Assembly: GCA_003868215.1 (NCBI GenBank)
Contig: QWDQ01000086.1
Coordinates: 1 to 64,000, forward strand
Source of the DNA: Pseudophaeomoniella oleicola
Lineage: Eukaryota > Ascomycota > Eurotiomycetes > Phaeomoniellales > Phaeomoniellaceae
Direction of reading: 5' to 3'
Length of the DNA stretch: 64,000 nt
Below are positions 38,993 through 49,700 of the stretch, piece by piece. The number at the start of each line of letters is the position of its first letter. Position 1 is the first letter of the stretch. The notes under the pieces are model-generated. The model had not been told where the DNA came from. It did not search any database and was given only the letters and a program-made list of their open reading frames with translations. The position numbers and the translations under genes are program-made.

Positions 38993-40529
38993 TCACACCT
39001 CCCGGAGACGCTCTTGGTAATTCCGGTTTGCAGCTTCCAATCCCCGTTTATGTTCGTGCAGCTCAGCGACCTCCACCCGCAGATCTGTGATCTCCGCCTC
39101 TTTCCTTTCGCAATCTTTCTCTCGAACTTCAGCCAATTTGAGCCTCGTCTCGAGGACATGTTTCTCCTTCAAAAGCCTCTCTTGCTCTTCTCTCTCGCCT
39201 TCGCAGTGAAGTTTGGCTTCTTGCAATTGCTTTGACAATTTCGTTACCTCTTTTCTGCACTCTTGCCACCGTGATTCGAATCTATGACGTTCCTGACTGG
39301 CTTCGGCTAGAGATGCGTCGAGATCAGCAGCGCGACCCTCCTGGCACTTGAGATTTTCAGTCTTAAGCTTCAGCGCATCTTTCAACTTCATCATCTCGGC
39401 ATCGCAATGGATTTCGTAGTGTTGTAGATTCGATCGAACTGCCCTTCTTTCCTTCTGTAGTTCGGAAACGAGTTGTACCAGATTGTGTTCTCGTTGGGCG
39501 TGGCGAAGCTCGACAGATCCGTCAATGGGCAAGTCGCATTCCAGAGGAGTTGCCACAGGGCCCATCATCATGCCAGTAGTGACTGGTTCTGTCTCTCCGT
39601 TGTCAGACACAGATCGAGCTTTCCGAAGCCGATACAACTTCCAGAACTCTTCTATTATGTCTTTCCGCTCAGCTTGCCAACTGTCCTTTTCCTCTTGCAG
39701 TCGGAAATTGTCCTGACCAAGGTGAAGATTCTGCTGCGTGGTATACTCCAGGTGGGTGATGGCTGTGGCTACTAGGTTTCTGGCTCTACTAAGTCCCTGT
39801 TTCACATCTGGATCCTCCGCTCGTTGATCCGGACGAATGGGTGGGGTGCGCGAGATGACTTTGCTGGCTTGACGCTTTTTGTTGAGATAGCGAGCAACAC
39901 GTTGGGCCCGAGTCTTCGCGACGTTGAGGACGTGTTTACGATGACCTGGCACCGTATCACGCCTTATAGGCGAAACGGCATGACCTGCATCATATTCGAA
40001 ATCGGACTTGGACAGTTCATTATACTTGCGGCTGAGTTGGCTGTACGCTTTGATCAGTTCAGTATGTGCCTCGCACAGCTGAAAGTTTGCGCGTAATAAG
40101 TCTCTGATGTCTCTATATGCGCTGTCGCCCCCCGATGAGCCAGATACGTAATCTGAAGTAATCGCTTTATTGACTGAGGGACTCCGTTAGCTGGGAAGAT
40201 TCGAAAGACAGTCATTGTGCGTGTAGACTCACGCCCCAGAAAGCTGGCAACTCGAGGCATAATTTCGAACAACTCGCAAAATTGCTGCATATTGAATGCG
40301 ACTCCCTTCATTCCCATCAGCCAGTATCTTGGAAGAAAGCCGGGTTACGATGTCTTACCTTCCTGGTCGGTATCCAGGTCCCATTTCGATAACAGTACCG
40401 GCGTAGATGCACACGACATACATCATGCCAGTACGAAATGACGATTCGGCGGTCACCGGACAATTGCCAGTGTGCTTCGCTCTTGGTATCCAGGCCAGAT
40501 TCTGGTTGTGAGGAGGTAGCCATGGTCAA
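38993..40529 (-). CDS. Coiled-coil orphan protein, convergent with the previous gene
   Basis: The last exon runs 40173-38993. It is preceded by an exon carrying VAFNMQQFCELFEIMPRV (about 40310-40216, donor gtgagt, branch ctaac, acceptor ccctcag). A first exon from ATG 40529 (MATSSQPESG...) is probable: a gtactg donor inside it restores frame and gives about 466 residues. A basic stretch (AKTRAQRVARYLNKKRQASK) precedes a long coiled coil in the C-terminal half, rich in Glu, Lys and Leu. No domain recognised and no membrane segment. The gene is longer than the ORF that starts at a GTG at 39952. The first junction is the weakest part of the model. Confidence 0.6.
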
Positions 40530-41392
40530 TGAGCAGCGAAACTATGCCGTGCTCAGGGAATGAATGCGCACATTGGAAAGGACATGATATTAAGTAGACT
40601 CCCTGCTTTGGATCCATAGCCCCAAACCGCTGCCCGACAAAGTCTCGGAGATGCTGTTTACTTGCATCATGGCTGATGATGCGATCCCAGCGATATCGTG
40701 TATCCGTCAACAGATCGATCACGATCGGGGTGATACATCTCTCTGAACGACATCATTCTCCACGGTATGAGACTTGGCCATTAGAGACGTGAAGCGATGG
40801 GTAATTAGTAAAAGACATGTCTCTGAGATGTATAGAGTCTCGGTCAAAGGCGATATTGCAGGATGAAAGGATTGCTGACCTAATCCATCCATCGACATTG
40901 TCTCTGTTTTGTTTCATTGAAAGCAAAGAAGTCGCCACATATCAATTACGAACCTAACAAATCGAACTAATCAGACTGAGTCAGTCTTGGATTGCATCTC
41001 AAGGTCAATTCGGATGCCTGAATTGTCAAATCTATCCAAAATTAGGACGAGAGCGCCATGTGTCAGCGATAGGTTGACGACTCTTTTCTGACTATTCAAT
41101 TTCGCTTCCTAACGATACACCGCTCAGTGTCTGAGAAGCTTCAGCGCCTGAATCAGAAAGTAAGAAGAGGATGTTTTAGCAAGCGACGGCATGAGCTGTA
41201 GGCAGTGAAGAGAGCTAATCATGGTCTAATCTATCATGAAGCAGTGTCTCCTATACGACAGTACTCTTGATAGCCCGTTTCTCTCATTCTAACGCTACAA
41301 TTTTAGTTCTTTTGCAACAGTCCTTACCTGTCAGAACAGATCTTTACGTCAATAAATACTAATATTGCTTATCAACTGCTTTGTCCTTCCCT
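40530..41392. other. Intergenic region, 0.86 kb
   Basis: Divergent promoter space between the coiled-coil gene (minus) and the bZIP-like gene (plus). No gene or clear motif seen. Confidence 0.4.
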
Positions 41393-42310
41393 ATGACAAC
41401 GAGGCCTGCATTCAGAGACCAGCGCAATATTCCTCCAGCAATCACAATGTCGTCCCCGGCAACCGCTCTCGAGGGAAACCACGGTGAATCGCCGATGACT
41501 AGGTCCAACAATATGATCGCTGCCCTCGACATCCCTTCCTTGCTGGAACCTGGCACGGTGCTGACGGACTCAGATTTACTGAATAGCGACACGCCTGACG
41601 AGACTGTTCAGAAGCATTTAGTCGCTAAAGACACAATCTCCATATCATCTCTCTTACAAGATAGCCCGGACGAGTCACTTCGAGCACCGGTAATCCAACA
41701 TCTGAAGCCTTCAGATGCTCCAGCGTCTCTAGACTTCACTCTCTCTGGAATGCCAGTGACTGATCTGTCCGCTTGGCTGACGGCCCAGCTCTCGTCTTCA
41801 TCAATGGGTAAACCACTTCAGGACGACACATCCGACCCAATTAGTCCCTCCGACATACACAACACGCCTAACGGCGCTAGGGAAGGCTTGGCTTACTGCG
41901 ACGCTGACCCTCCTTCTTTAACACCTCCCCAACTCGAAGAAGCCGTTCAATTCTCCGATCAAGATCCCACCCTTTACGAGTATACCAAAACACGTTATCG
42001 TTTTGCAGACAACCTCTATCCATCGGCGGCAATCAAAACTCCGGACGACGAAATCACTATCACAACCAAAAGCATACCGGAGCCGCTCAGAAGTAAGGCA
42101 TCTAGAGGTAATGACCGAATAACACGCGCCAGAGAGGCTTCGAAAAAGTGGCGAAACAAACAAAAGCATAGTATGAGCGGGCTTGAGACCCAAATCTCCT
42201 TCCTCGAATCCAGAATCCACCACACTCAACGGGAACTAGAGGCGTCCAGACGAGAAATATCTTCGAAGGAGCAACTACTTTTGGAAATGTGGGCGATGCT
42301 TGACTGTTGA
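41393..42310 (+). CDS. bZIP-like transcription factor without the invariant Asn
   Basis: Single exon, 305 residues from ATG 41393; an in-frame TTG 12 bp upstream is not a likely start. Residues 1-235 are acidic, Ser/Pro/Thr-rich and probably disordered, as in activation regions. The C-terminus has a basic region (about 242-259, RITRAREASKKWRNKQK) running into a leucine-zipper-like helix (LETQISFLESRIHHTQRELE and on). Aligned to the fungal N-T-A-A-S-A-R-F-R pattern it keeps A-S and the last R, but Ala sits where the invariant Asn should be. It is therefore a bZIP relative whose DNA contact may be altered or lost. A nuclear role is inferred. Neighbours give no clear target. Confidence 0.65.
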   Translation: MTTRPAFRDQRNIPPAITMSSPATALEGNHGESPMTRSNNMIAALDIPSLLEPGTVLTDSDLLNSDTPDETVQKHLVAKDTISISSLLQDSPDESLRAPVIQHLKPSDAPASLDFTLSGMPVTDLSAWLTAQLSSSSMGKPLQDDTSDPISPSDIHNTPNGAREGLAYCDADPPSLTPPQLEEAVQFSDQDPTLYEYTKTRYRFADNLYPSAAIKTPDDEITITTKSIPEPLRSKASRGNDRITRAREASKKWRNKQKHSMSGLETQISFLESRIHHTQRELEASRREISSKEQLLLEMWAMLDC

Positions 42311-43080
42311 TCCATGAGCGAATTGGAATACAGTATATGCTACGCCGACAGATGCTGTCATAATCAATATCCCATTAACTTACGTCACGCTGTTTAAGGC
42401 TTCTCCTTTATCCTCGGTTTTAATACACAACGACCGTTCATATATATCTTTGAGATGGTTTGTTCCTTTCTCTCTCTCCATATATATCTCGTTTTATGGC
42501 TTTCATAATTTATAACTCCTATCATGTTCAGATAGTGGTGCTGATGTTCCGCGCCTCCAGATCACCATACAATAAAGAGTACAGAAATCGGATGTTAATC
42601 ATGAGGGAAACCTGTCTTCGGATGAAAAGGAATCAAGCAGTCATGGCAGCAGACAGCTTTGAAAACTGCACCCTGTTATCAATATACGTACATCATTTAC
42701 AGTGAAATGCCCACAAAGCGAGCGAGCAAGACGTACCTGCCTAGTCCACACTCTATAAAAGATCTCTCTATCTGCTTCAAAACTAACATCTTCCAATCTA
42801 CTCTGGGACAACCACTCTTTATCGTTGTCAATGCGGCTATATGCATTAGCTTGACGTGATTTATCGTACGTCACGCTGAGCTGTTTGCTACCCCCTCAAA
42901 GGAACATGAGATGGACTGAAAGATCTCAATGCTCGCCGCTGGCCTTTTGATCATGCTAATGGCGACAATGGTCTCCTTGGCTGGCATAGATCAAAGCAAC
43001 CGCAACCTCTTCGCTAATCGAAGCAAGAAGTTGTATTTATATCGTGTCATATCCGGCGAAAAGTACAGATCTGGCGATCC
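42311..43080. other. Intergenic region, 0.77 kb
   Basis: No supported gene; short open frames at 42460 and 42659 overlap opposite-strand frames of similar quality. It has the TATATATAT-rich look of a 3' UTR and promoter spacer. Confidence 0.4.
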
Positions 43081-43505
43081 ATGTTCACCATCATTGACTT
43101 TGTTCCCACCATACCTCCCATAACCAGAAGCCAAGCCGCCGCCGCTGGCGCGAAAGCCGGATCTCATGTAGACCTCAAAATCGAAAAGACCGATATTCCT
43201 CCTCTACCTCAACCACGTAGAAGAGGACGCCCGACACGCAAAACCCTTTCGTCTGAACCTCAACTCGCATTTCCGGCCGCTCAGTTGCACCCACAACAAG
43301 GTATGGAAGCTGTGGTCCTGCTTTGCTTGCGCTCACATACGCACATGCTAACATCATAGAACGTACAGGTCCTGGAACCCAGGGTTCGGGTGATTGGAAA
43401 ACATACCAATACGTCCTCGGGACCATAGTGCTATGCTCCGCCGTCTTCCTGATCATCCGCAATGTGGTCAATAACGCGAAATTGCTTCCATTCGACACGG
43501 TTTAG
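43081..43505 (+). CDS. Small tail-anchored protein with an AT-hook-like core
   Basis: Two exons, 43081-43300 and 43360-43505 (donor gtatgg, branch gctaac, acceptor catag), give 121 residues. Residues about 17-25 are alanine-rich. RRRGRPTRK near residue 45 has the RGRP core of an AT-hook flanked by basic residues. A linker follows, then a single hydrophobic helix (YVLGTIVLCSAVFLIIRNVV) 12 residues from the end, as in tail-anchored proteins. Together these would suit an inner nuclear membrane or ER protein, but that is inference; the basic patch may instead be a sorting signal. No family recognised. Confidence 0.6.
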
Positions 43506-44549
43506 GAGTTGAACACATTCGGCAACAGAGGACGGAGACACTTGATAGAATAGGACGCGACGCAGAACTGGTTTTTTTTTTTCAAGAATGCGGCTTGCCA
43601 TTATGAACCTTGGAAGGATTGATGTGTGAGTGATGTCTAGGAGGAAGGACAGGAAGGAAAGCAACGATGGAGTCGAGTCCTGCAGGGCCTTGGAAGTATT
43701 CTGGAACAATCAAGGACAGGCAATACATCCTCTGAGGAGGAAAGGACATGGAAAAATCCCCCTTAACATTCCCCATCCAGTCCGCCCAGCGCTTCAACAC
43801 ACTCCCATAAGTATCTACCTATCTACCTAGGTACAACACCACCCAGCAGCAGAATATCACTCTATTCCTCAATCTATGTCGCTCGCTCGTCCATTCATCA
43901 GCCGCCCACAGATCAGCAATCCAGCATCACCATCGGCTAGTCCCCCTTCGCAAAATTCGGTACACCGAGTGCGACGATGAATAAGCATAGGATATCAAGG
44001 CCCGACTAGAAAGACTCTCTGCCCTTTTTTTTTCTCTTTCCTTTTTGTTATTGTCATGCTTTTGTTCCTCGTTACGTAGCTACTACCATGTATCTGGTAC
44101 TGATCAGGTTTCTCATTCCGGCTCAGGCGTTGCTGGTGGAGAGGGTTTGGTTCCGATTGAACATATAGGTACCAGTGGCAGATCAGAATGTAAGGAATAG
44201 ATCTATTCGCGTCTGGACTTCTCGTTTTGTGAGGGCATGCCATGTCATCACTGTTATAATCTACTCGAGTAGGTACTTTTATCATTTCTTCGAATACGAC
44301 TGCTAAAGGAATACTAACTGGTAACCCGAGAGCGGTTGGAATCCTAATTTACCGTTCCACCATTCGCGAGCAAGAGAAGATAAGGACAACATGGAAAACA
44401 CCTCGGAAAAGATCGTAGAGAGTGTGATTCTGTGATTATGGGATCTCTGCTCTACTGACTGAATCAAACGCGGCATCATGAAGAAAACGAATGAACTGCG
44501 CCCACAGAATAACCTCAGCATAGGTTCGTCGTGACGTCTTTGAAGAAAT
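43506..44549. other. Intergenic region, 1.0 kb
   Basis: Convergent spacer with a 12-base T run at about 43572 and another T-rich run near 44028. CTACCTAGGTA-type sequence lies at about 43818-43831. No gene supported. Confidence 0.4.
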
Positions 44550-46154
44550 CTACCATAACCAGCCTGATTTCTTCTCCTTCTTAATCCATTCTCTTGGACG
44601 GATGAGGAGCCATTGTGCCTTAACGATCCGGTAATTTGCTTCCCAGTCCGAGATATGCTTTGCGTCTAGCTTTAGTTTTTTGGCCAAAGCTTGAACACCG
44701 ATTTCGTACCTGTGGATCTGATCTACTGTCCATTGTTGCATGTCGTCAGGAGTGGAGAGGGCGGTGGATGAAGGATACGATACGGATCTGGTGTAGCTTT
44801 GATCTTGATCGTTTGAGGCCTTGCCATTTTCTAATGGTAAGGTGTAGGACGCTTTGATCATCCTTTTCCAGCCGGACTCTACTGCTGGGAATCTTTCGAT
44901 ATAATACTCGATCATATGCTGAAGTTGGTTCGTCAGATGTTGTAAAAGGGAATGATAACGAAGAAGTCTCGAGATAACGCGTTCATCATCACAGACCATT
45001 CGTGTTAATTGATAATAAAAGATATAGTTGGACCACGGCCTGCACGCATTCGTAGACTTCTGCGCCAAGTCTCTAAGTTGGTTTCCCAACTGACCAACCT
45101 CATTGGACAAGCGCATGCTGAGATTGTGTACATTCCTACTTTCCTCCTCTAACAACTTCGTCGCATGGAATGTGTTGTCGACTTGTTGAAGGGCTTGGCT
45201 TATCGGCATACCAGTTTTGGGTAAGAAGATTGCTTTTAACCACGCGATGGTGATGCCCCGTCCGAGGCAGTCCCTATCGCATTGCTGTTCAAGGTTCAAC
45301 AAGCTGTCATCCAGCTCTCGATGGTAGCCGTCGTGGCTGGACTGTAGAGTGTCGATGTCTCTGATTGACTCACCAAAGGTAGCAATCGCGTTGGCCAATA
45401 AAGGACTCAGGTGATGTTGGGCGTTAAAAGTCTGAAGGTTCCGACTGTCATCCTGAATGACCTTGATTATCTCAACGCTCAAGTCCAAAAACAGATCGAA
45501 CGGATGGAAACTGCCGGATACCTGATCTATTGTGACACTGGATGGAACCGTTCGCAGGCCCAGCCATGAGGGTATTGAAACAACATAAAAGAGAACGCCG
45601 CGGATAGGTATGCAGACGACATATGATATAATCCAAAGAATGCCAAAGCCATGTGACTGGCAACAGAGCCAATTGTATACGCTGGCAAACACCACAACAA
45701 ACCCTAGGAACAAAAGGGACAGGATAGGGTGGGAACGGATCCCTTGAGCCACCGCCTTTACTGGGGCGGACAAACCTCGCAGGACCCTTCCAATGAGTGT
45801 GAAGGAATCGTTAGACTGGGGCACGAAGTATAGATTGGTTCCTTGAATCAGAGTGTTGTGCGCTGAGCCAAAATTGCTGATATGCTGTGATTGAGGTACA
45901 GGGTCCGTGATAGGCTGTGTCTGCTGTGCTGGAATCTGAATAGGTTGGTCTTGAAGAGAATTCCGAGGGATTAGCCGAGCAGCCTCACTACTGTCCTCGC
46001 AGGCTTTCAGAAGCGTTTGCAAGGCAGAATTATCGTCGAGTTGTTCACGCATCCTCCTGAGGTCATCCTGCACCGCTGATATCACATCGCGCTCCCGCTG
46101 TCTTAGCGAAGATTCTGCGGCTGCAGGAGAAATCGCTGGAGAGCCATCAGCCAT
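44550..46154 (-). CDS. Orphan two-span membrane protein with long helical domain
   Basis: Single exon, 534 residues from ATG 46154. Residues 1-120 are polar (Gln/Pro-rich). Two hydrophobic segments lie at about 145-165 (ILSLLFLGFVVVFASVYNW) and 172-195 (ILWIISYVVCIPIRGVLFYVV). The remaining 330 residues are mainly amphipathic helix, with Leu, Gln and Glu repeats and a Cys pair (CDRDC) near 290, ending in a basic KKEKKSGWLW. No known domain recognised. A family of similar proteins (anchor near the N-terminus, helical bundle after) seems to be present here, since the next gene has the same plan. It could be an organelle or nuclear-envelope protein; the sequence does not say. Confidence 0.65.
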   Translation of the reverse strand: MADGSPAISPAAAESSLRQRERDVISAVQDDLRRMREQLDDNSALQTLLKACEDSSEAARLIPRNSLQDQPIQIPAQQTQPITDPVPQSQHISNFGSAHNTLIQGTNLYFVPQSNDSFTLIGRVLRGLSAPVKAVAQGIRSHPILSLLFLGFVVVFASVYNWLCCQSHGFGILWIISYVVCIPIRGVLFYVVSIPSWLGLRTVPSSVTIDQVSGSFHPFDLFLDLSVEIIKVIQDDSRNLQTFNAQHHLSPLLANAIATFGESIRDIDTLQSSHDGYHRELDDSLLNLEQQCDRDCLGRGITIAWLKAIFLPKTGMPISQALQQVDNTFHATKLLEEESRNVHNLSMRLSNEVGQLGNQLRDLAQKSTNACRPWSNYIFYYQLTRMVCDDERVISRLLRYHSLLQHLTNQLQHMIEYYIERFPAVESGWKRMIKASYTLPLENGKASNDQDQSYTRSVSYPSSTALSTPDDMQQWTVDQIHRYEIGVQALAKKLKLDAKHISDWEANYRIVKAQWLLIRPREWIKKEKKSGWLW

Positions 46155-46991
46155 GATGCCCTGCTCGTGAGACGTGACGGTAGTAGAGGTATGTAAGCGT
46201 GTAAATCAGAACCACTATGAAGCTCAAAAGATACTGAAGGAATCTCCATATTTTGAATGAGAGAAAAAGACTCACCGTTTCAACGATTGCCTATGACATA
46301 TTCCAGGCAGCCATACAAGACGGTGTTTGTCTCATTCAGATGCATGCAGTGACATGCTGCCAGAAATCGCTCATACAGTAAGGCTCTGATACCGTAAAAA
46401 CATGGTAAAGATCAACTGATGGCAACTTCATCTTGACCTGGAATCTTGATGACACGCATAAGGACAGACATAAAGTGGAAGACATAAGACAGACACCTTC
46501 GCAGTAAAGCATCCTGACGCAAATGTGTATACAAATGTTGTGATTGCCCATGAGAATGGTTACAAAAATGGAAAAAATATCTGCAGTCTTATGACGTATT
46601 CCCTCTTTATATCGTCAACGCTCGTTTCTATTCGACCACCTCAGACAACTTTTTCAACCACTACGTCGCTTTCCTGCATCGGTATCAACGTGTAGGTATC
46701 AATGACTGACAACACGTCTTGATTACAACGGAATTACTTGGATTCAGTATAGTACTGTGAGACATGCGTCATTCAAAATGAGATACTCAGCTGGGTGTAT
46801 CCTTCAGCATGAGGATTTCTAGCAAATAACAAACAAACCAACATTCCTGTATGAAGCTCGGATCATTCCTCTGTTTCTTCCCAGGACCTCCGGTGAGTCT
46901 TTTCTTTACTTATTGGATCGTTGAACATGAACGTGAACCTGGAGCTGCATCTGAACCTGAATCCAAATCTCAACCCAAACGAACAAAGATC
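46155..46991. other. Divergent intergenic region, 0.84 kb
   Basis: Promoter space for two divergent orphan membrane-protein genes. Its right end, 46921-46980, carries an imperfect hexanucleotide repeat (forms of TGAACC and TGAATC). An in-frame ATG at 46851 exists but the stretch up to 46991 looks like leader rather than protein. Confidence 0.45.
46921..46980 (+). repeat. Imperfect hexanucleotide repeat in the gene leader
   Basis: About nine units of (T/C)(G/A)AACC-like sequence (GAACATGAACGTGAACC..., AATCCAAATCTCAACCC) just before the start codon of the next gene. Confidence 0.5.
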
Positions 46992-48305
46992 ATGGCGCCG
47001 CTTACACGAAGTAGAGCACGTAGGATCGGTCAACAGGCCACACGAGAGCGCGAAATACCATCACCACCACGAGCGCCTCCGACTGCGCAATCGAACAGCA
47101 TACTAGACTCTACCTTGACACCCGTAATACCCTCAGAACAGCACATCAGCAATCCCTGTCAACCACAGGGAAGAAGAGCCTGCGCATCATTCAAGTCATC
47201 AAAACTACTGGCTCTTCTTTTTCTTCCTATCTTGTCTTCTTCGCTCTACTGGTGGTACAAAGAACCAATCTCACACGAAACCGGTCTATCTCAGAAAATC
47301 CATCCTCTGCCAGCACAAACAATTCTCATGGCAGTGATCATGATCCAGGACACACACGACCACTTACCGAAATCAGACGAATTCCTGTCCTCAGACCTTA
47401 AGAATCTCGACTCCCAAGTCTTCGATCTTTGGTTGAAGTCTCGATCTCACTCACCGATATACCAACCGATTTATCAATTACAAGATGACCTTCTAGACGC
47501 TCTTAGGGCCTTTCAAAGCAGTATCAAACATTATATCTCCGTTTGTAGCCGGAGCAAAGACAAAAGTCAATTACAGCCACGTCTTCTTAGCCTTCAGAAA
47601 ATACTTGAAGATGCTCTCGCACGCTCACTCGTGTCCTCCTGGTGGTTCATGTGGACTGATTGGAGGTTGGCATCAGAGTATCGGTGGCTCAATTATCATA
47701 TATGGGGGGAGGTGAGCTCCATCTGCTATGCGATCCAAAATATGGAGCAGGAATGGAATAGCCTGGTGACACTCTACAACCAATACATCACCTCGTTGAA
47801 CTCGCAAATGGACCGATGTGCTTTAGATGACGTACTGAATTTTGATTTCCAGCTGCAAGCCCGTACAACGAAAGCCATAACCTGGCTTTTGCCATGGTTT
47901 GATTCTTCAGCACCCTCGCCTAGGGTCAACACGACAGATCTCGTTCTCGTCAAAGCAAAAGAGAGGTTGATACCACTTCGCGTTGAAGACGACGACGACC
48001 CGGTATCTCCTCACGGTCCAGGATACGTGCGAGCCCTCAAGAACGCATATCGATGGTGGAGAGGTCGACCGACCCTTTCTGCTGCCTGTACTGCCGAAAT
48101 GAACGCAAACCAGATCGAACCACTTCCTTTTGATACCGCATTGTGGGAATCGACCAAAGGGTTTCTGTTGATCAGCGACGTTTGCTTGTACGTGGCAGGC
48201 CAACTGGAAAGCATGGGCCTGATAACACCGCTTAGCAGAAAGGAGCTCCAGCGCCAGCTTCAACTGCTCAACCAGGCGATCAATTCTACTACTGCCACCC
48301 GTTAA
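46992..48305 (+). CDS. Orphan single-span membrane protein, same plan as 44550-46154
   Basis: 437 residues from ATG 46992 (MAPLTRSRARR); the upstream frame to 46851 is open, so a longer form is possible. A basic, Pro/Gln-rich head is followed by one membrane span at about residues 71-89 (LLALLFLPILSSSLYWWY). The rest is a long helical region with many Trp, Tyr and Gln (SWWFMWTDW, then YRWLNYHIW) and an acidic DDDD loop near 335. Organisation and composition parallel the divergent neighbour, suggesting an old duplicate or the same functional class, although I see no long identity. No catalytic motif recognised. Confidence 0.62.
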   Translation: MAPLTRSRARRIGQQATREREIPSPPRAPPTAQSNSILDSTLTPVIPSEQHISNPCQPQGRRACASFKSSKLLALLFLPILSSSLYWWYKEPISHETGLSQKIHPLPAQTILMAVIMIQDTHDHLPKSDEFLSSDLKNLDSQVFDLWLKSRSHSPIYQPIYQLQDDLLDALRAFQSSIKHYISVCSRSKDKSQLQPRLLSLQKILEDALARSLVSSWWFMWTDWRLASEYRWLNYHIWGEVSSICYAIQNMEQEWNSLVTLYNQYITSLNSQMDRCALDDVLNFDFQLQARTTKAITWLLPWFDSSAPSPRVNTTDLVLVKAKERLIPLRVEDDDDPVSPHGPGYVRALKNAYRWWRGRPTLSAACTAEMNANQIEPLPFDTALWESTKGFLLISDVCLYVAGQLESMGLITPLSRKELQRQLQLLNQAINSTTATR

Positions 48306-48814
48306 GCATTGGAGCAATTTCAATTACGTTAACAATGTTCTCAACAGAAGGGTGAACACCGGCATTATTACCATTTAAGCCAACGACATAACGGAGAATA
48401 TGACATGCCAATTTGGGGTTCTAGTAGACCAGAGTCAGCACTGAACATATCCAGTCTAACGTATGCCTCTCGATATACCAAGATCCAAGTTCATCAACCT
48501 ACGATTCTTCCCACTTTCTCCTCGAAAGCTCGACATGATCAGAATGATATACTGCCGGATGCGCTGATTCCTTTTCGACTTAGCCCGCAGGCTCCGCCCG
48601 CCTACCCGCCGACTTCACATCGAGTGACGGGATCAGATATGCAATAGTGCGGCATAGCGTAAGGAGATGCTAAGCAAGGCCCCCACATGGTTACCTCAAT
48701 AAAGTACTTCAGCAAGATAGACAGAGAGTCATTGTATAGATCTTGTTTTCACCCCACCACACCCTCTTTCACAATATGGGAGAGGTTATTAGTCCAAAGC
48801 CCTAGAACTGGACT

Positions 48815-49700
48815 CTACCTTACTATGGTAGCCTTACGCCGAATCTGCATATTCGAAACCAGTATCCTCGTTCTGTAGCCTTCGGATTTCCTATATTGCT
48901 CCATCATCTTGTTTTGATAGCATGTTTTTGCCAACTTTCCTGATTCTAAATCTATAAGACCCGGGATGTCATGTCGCAGGTTGAACGTGAGGCTCATACT
49001 TGCAACTAGTGCCAGGAATGGGTTGTGGATCTTCATAAAGCTCAACGTTTGTCTTCCTTTAAGGTCTGTGAGGTTGTTCTTTTTCGAGGCAGAGAGCAAT
49101 ACTAAAGTGCTAACAAGCAGGATGGGCGAGAATGCCTTCTTGTGGCAACCTCTCCCACCCTTCTTCCGAAGCTGTCCTCAACTCAACTGATGTCTGTGCG
49201 CAATTATGGCGCGAAGACGAGGTCAAGTGTACTTTGCCGGCAATAGTCCCTGGATCAGCTGTATACCTTGCCGTATGTCGGCCAGAAGCCTGGGTCACAT
49301 TGGCGACATCGCCTCGGATTGCTGTGGAATTGTTAAAGTCTTCGATAACAGCTTGAGCTTTAATGAGGTTTGGTTTGTTCTCCGTAGCTATGATAGGCTG
49401 CTGCTCTTTCTTGGGTGGAATCGCCTTTGGTTCTTGTTTTTAATATTCTGGCGGTTCTTGATTAGGCTGATGCAATACTTGTTCTTGCTCTTGAACAGCG
49501 ATATGGCCCTCATTTTGAACTGCGTTGGTGTCCTGCTCTGGAGGTCATTATGTCGAGGTAAGTCCGCCGGCTGGTTATCATGATCTTTCTTCAGGCTTAC
49601 AAGCCTCAGTCTCTTCTCCTTCATCTTTATATTGCCGTCGTTAGTGAACTGAGTGAAGTTTCCTAGTGCAATGGTGACATTTGGATACACTTCCTTCAGC
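48815..49700 (-). pseudogene. Probable decayed gene, Gln/Glu-rich
   Basis: On the minus strand, blocks at 49690-49388 and below read as protein-like. One is a Gln/Glu/Pro-rich segment (QEQEQVLHQPNQEPPEY). A following segment (IATENKPNLIKAQAVIEDF and on) runs to about 49110, and another helical block lies at 49099-48815. They do not form one continuous spliced frame. I recognise no domain and give no function. Confidence 0.33.

Noticed and set aside
46851-46991. Longer N-terminus for the 46992 gene
   Set aside because: The stretch is largely a hexanucleotide repeat and hydrophobic leader without coding bias; the ATG at 46992 is a better start, though not proven.
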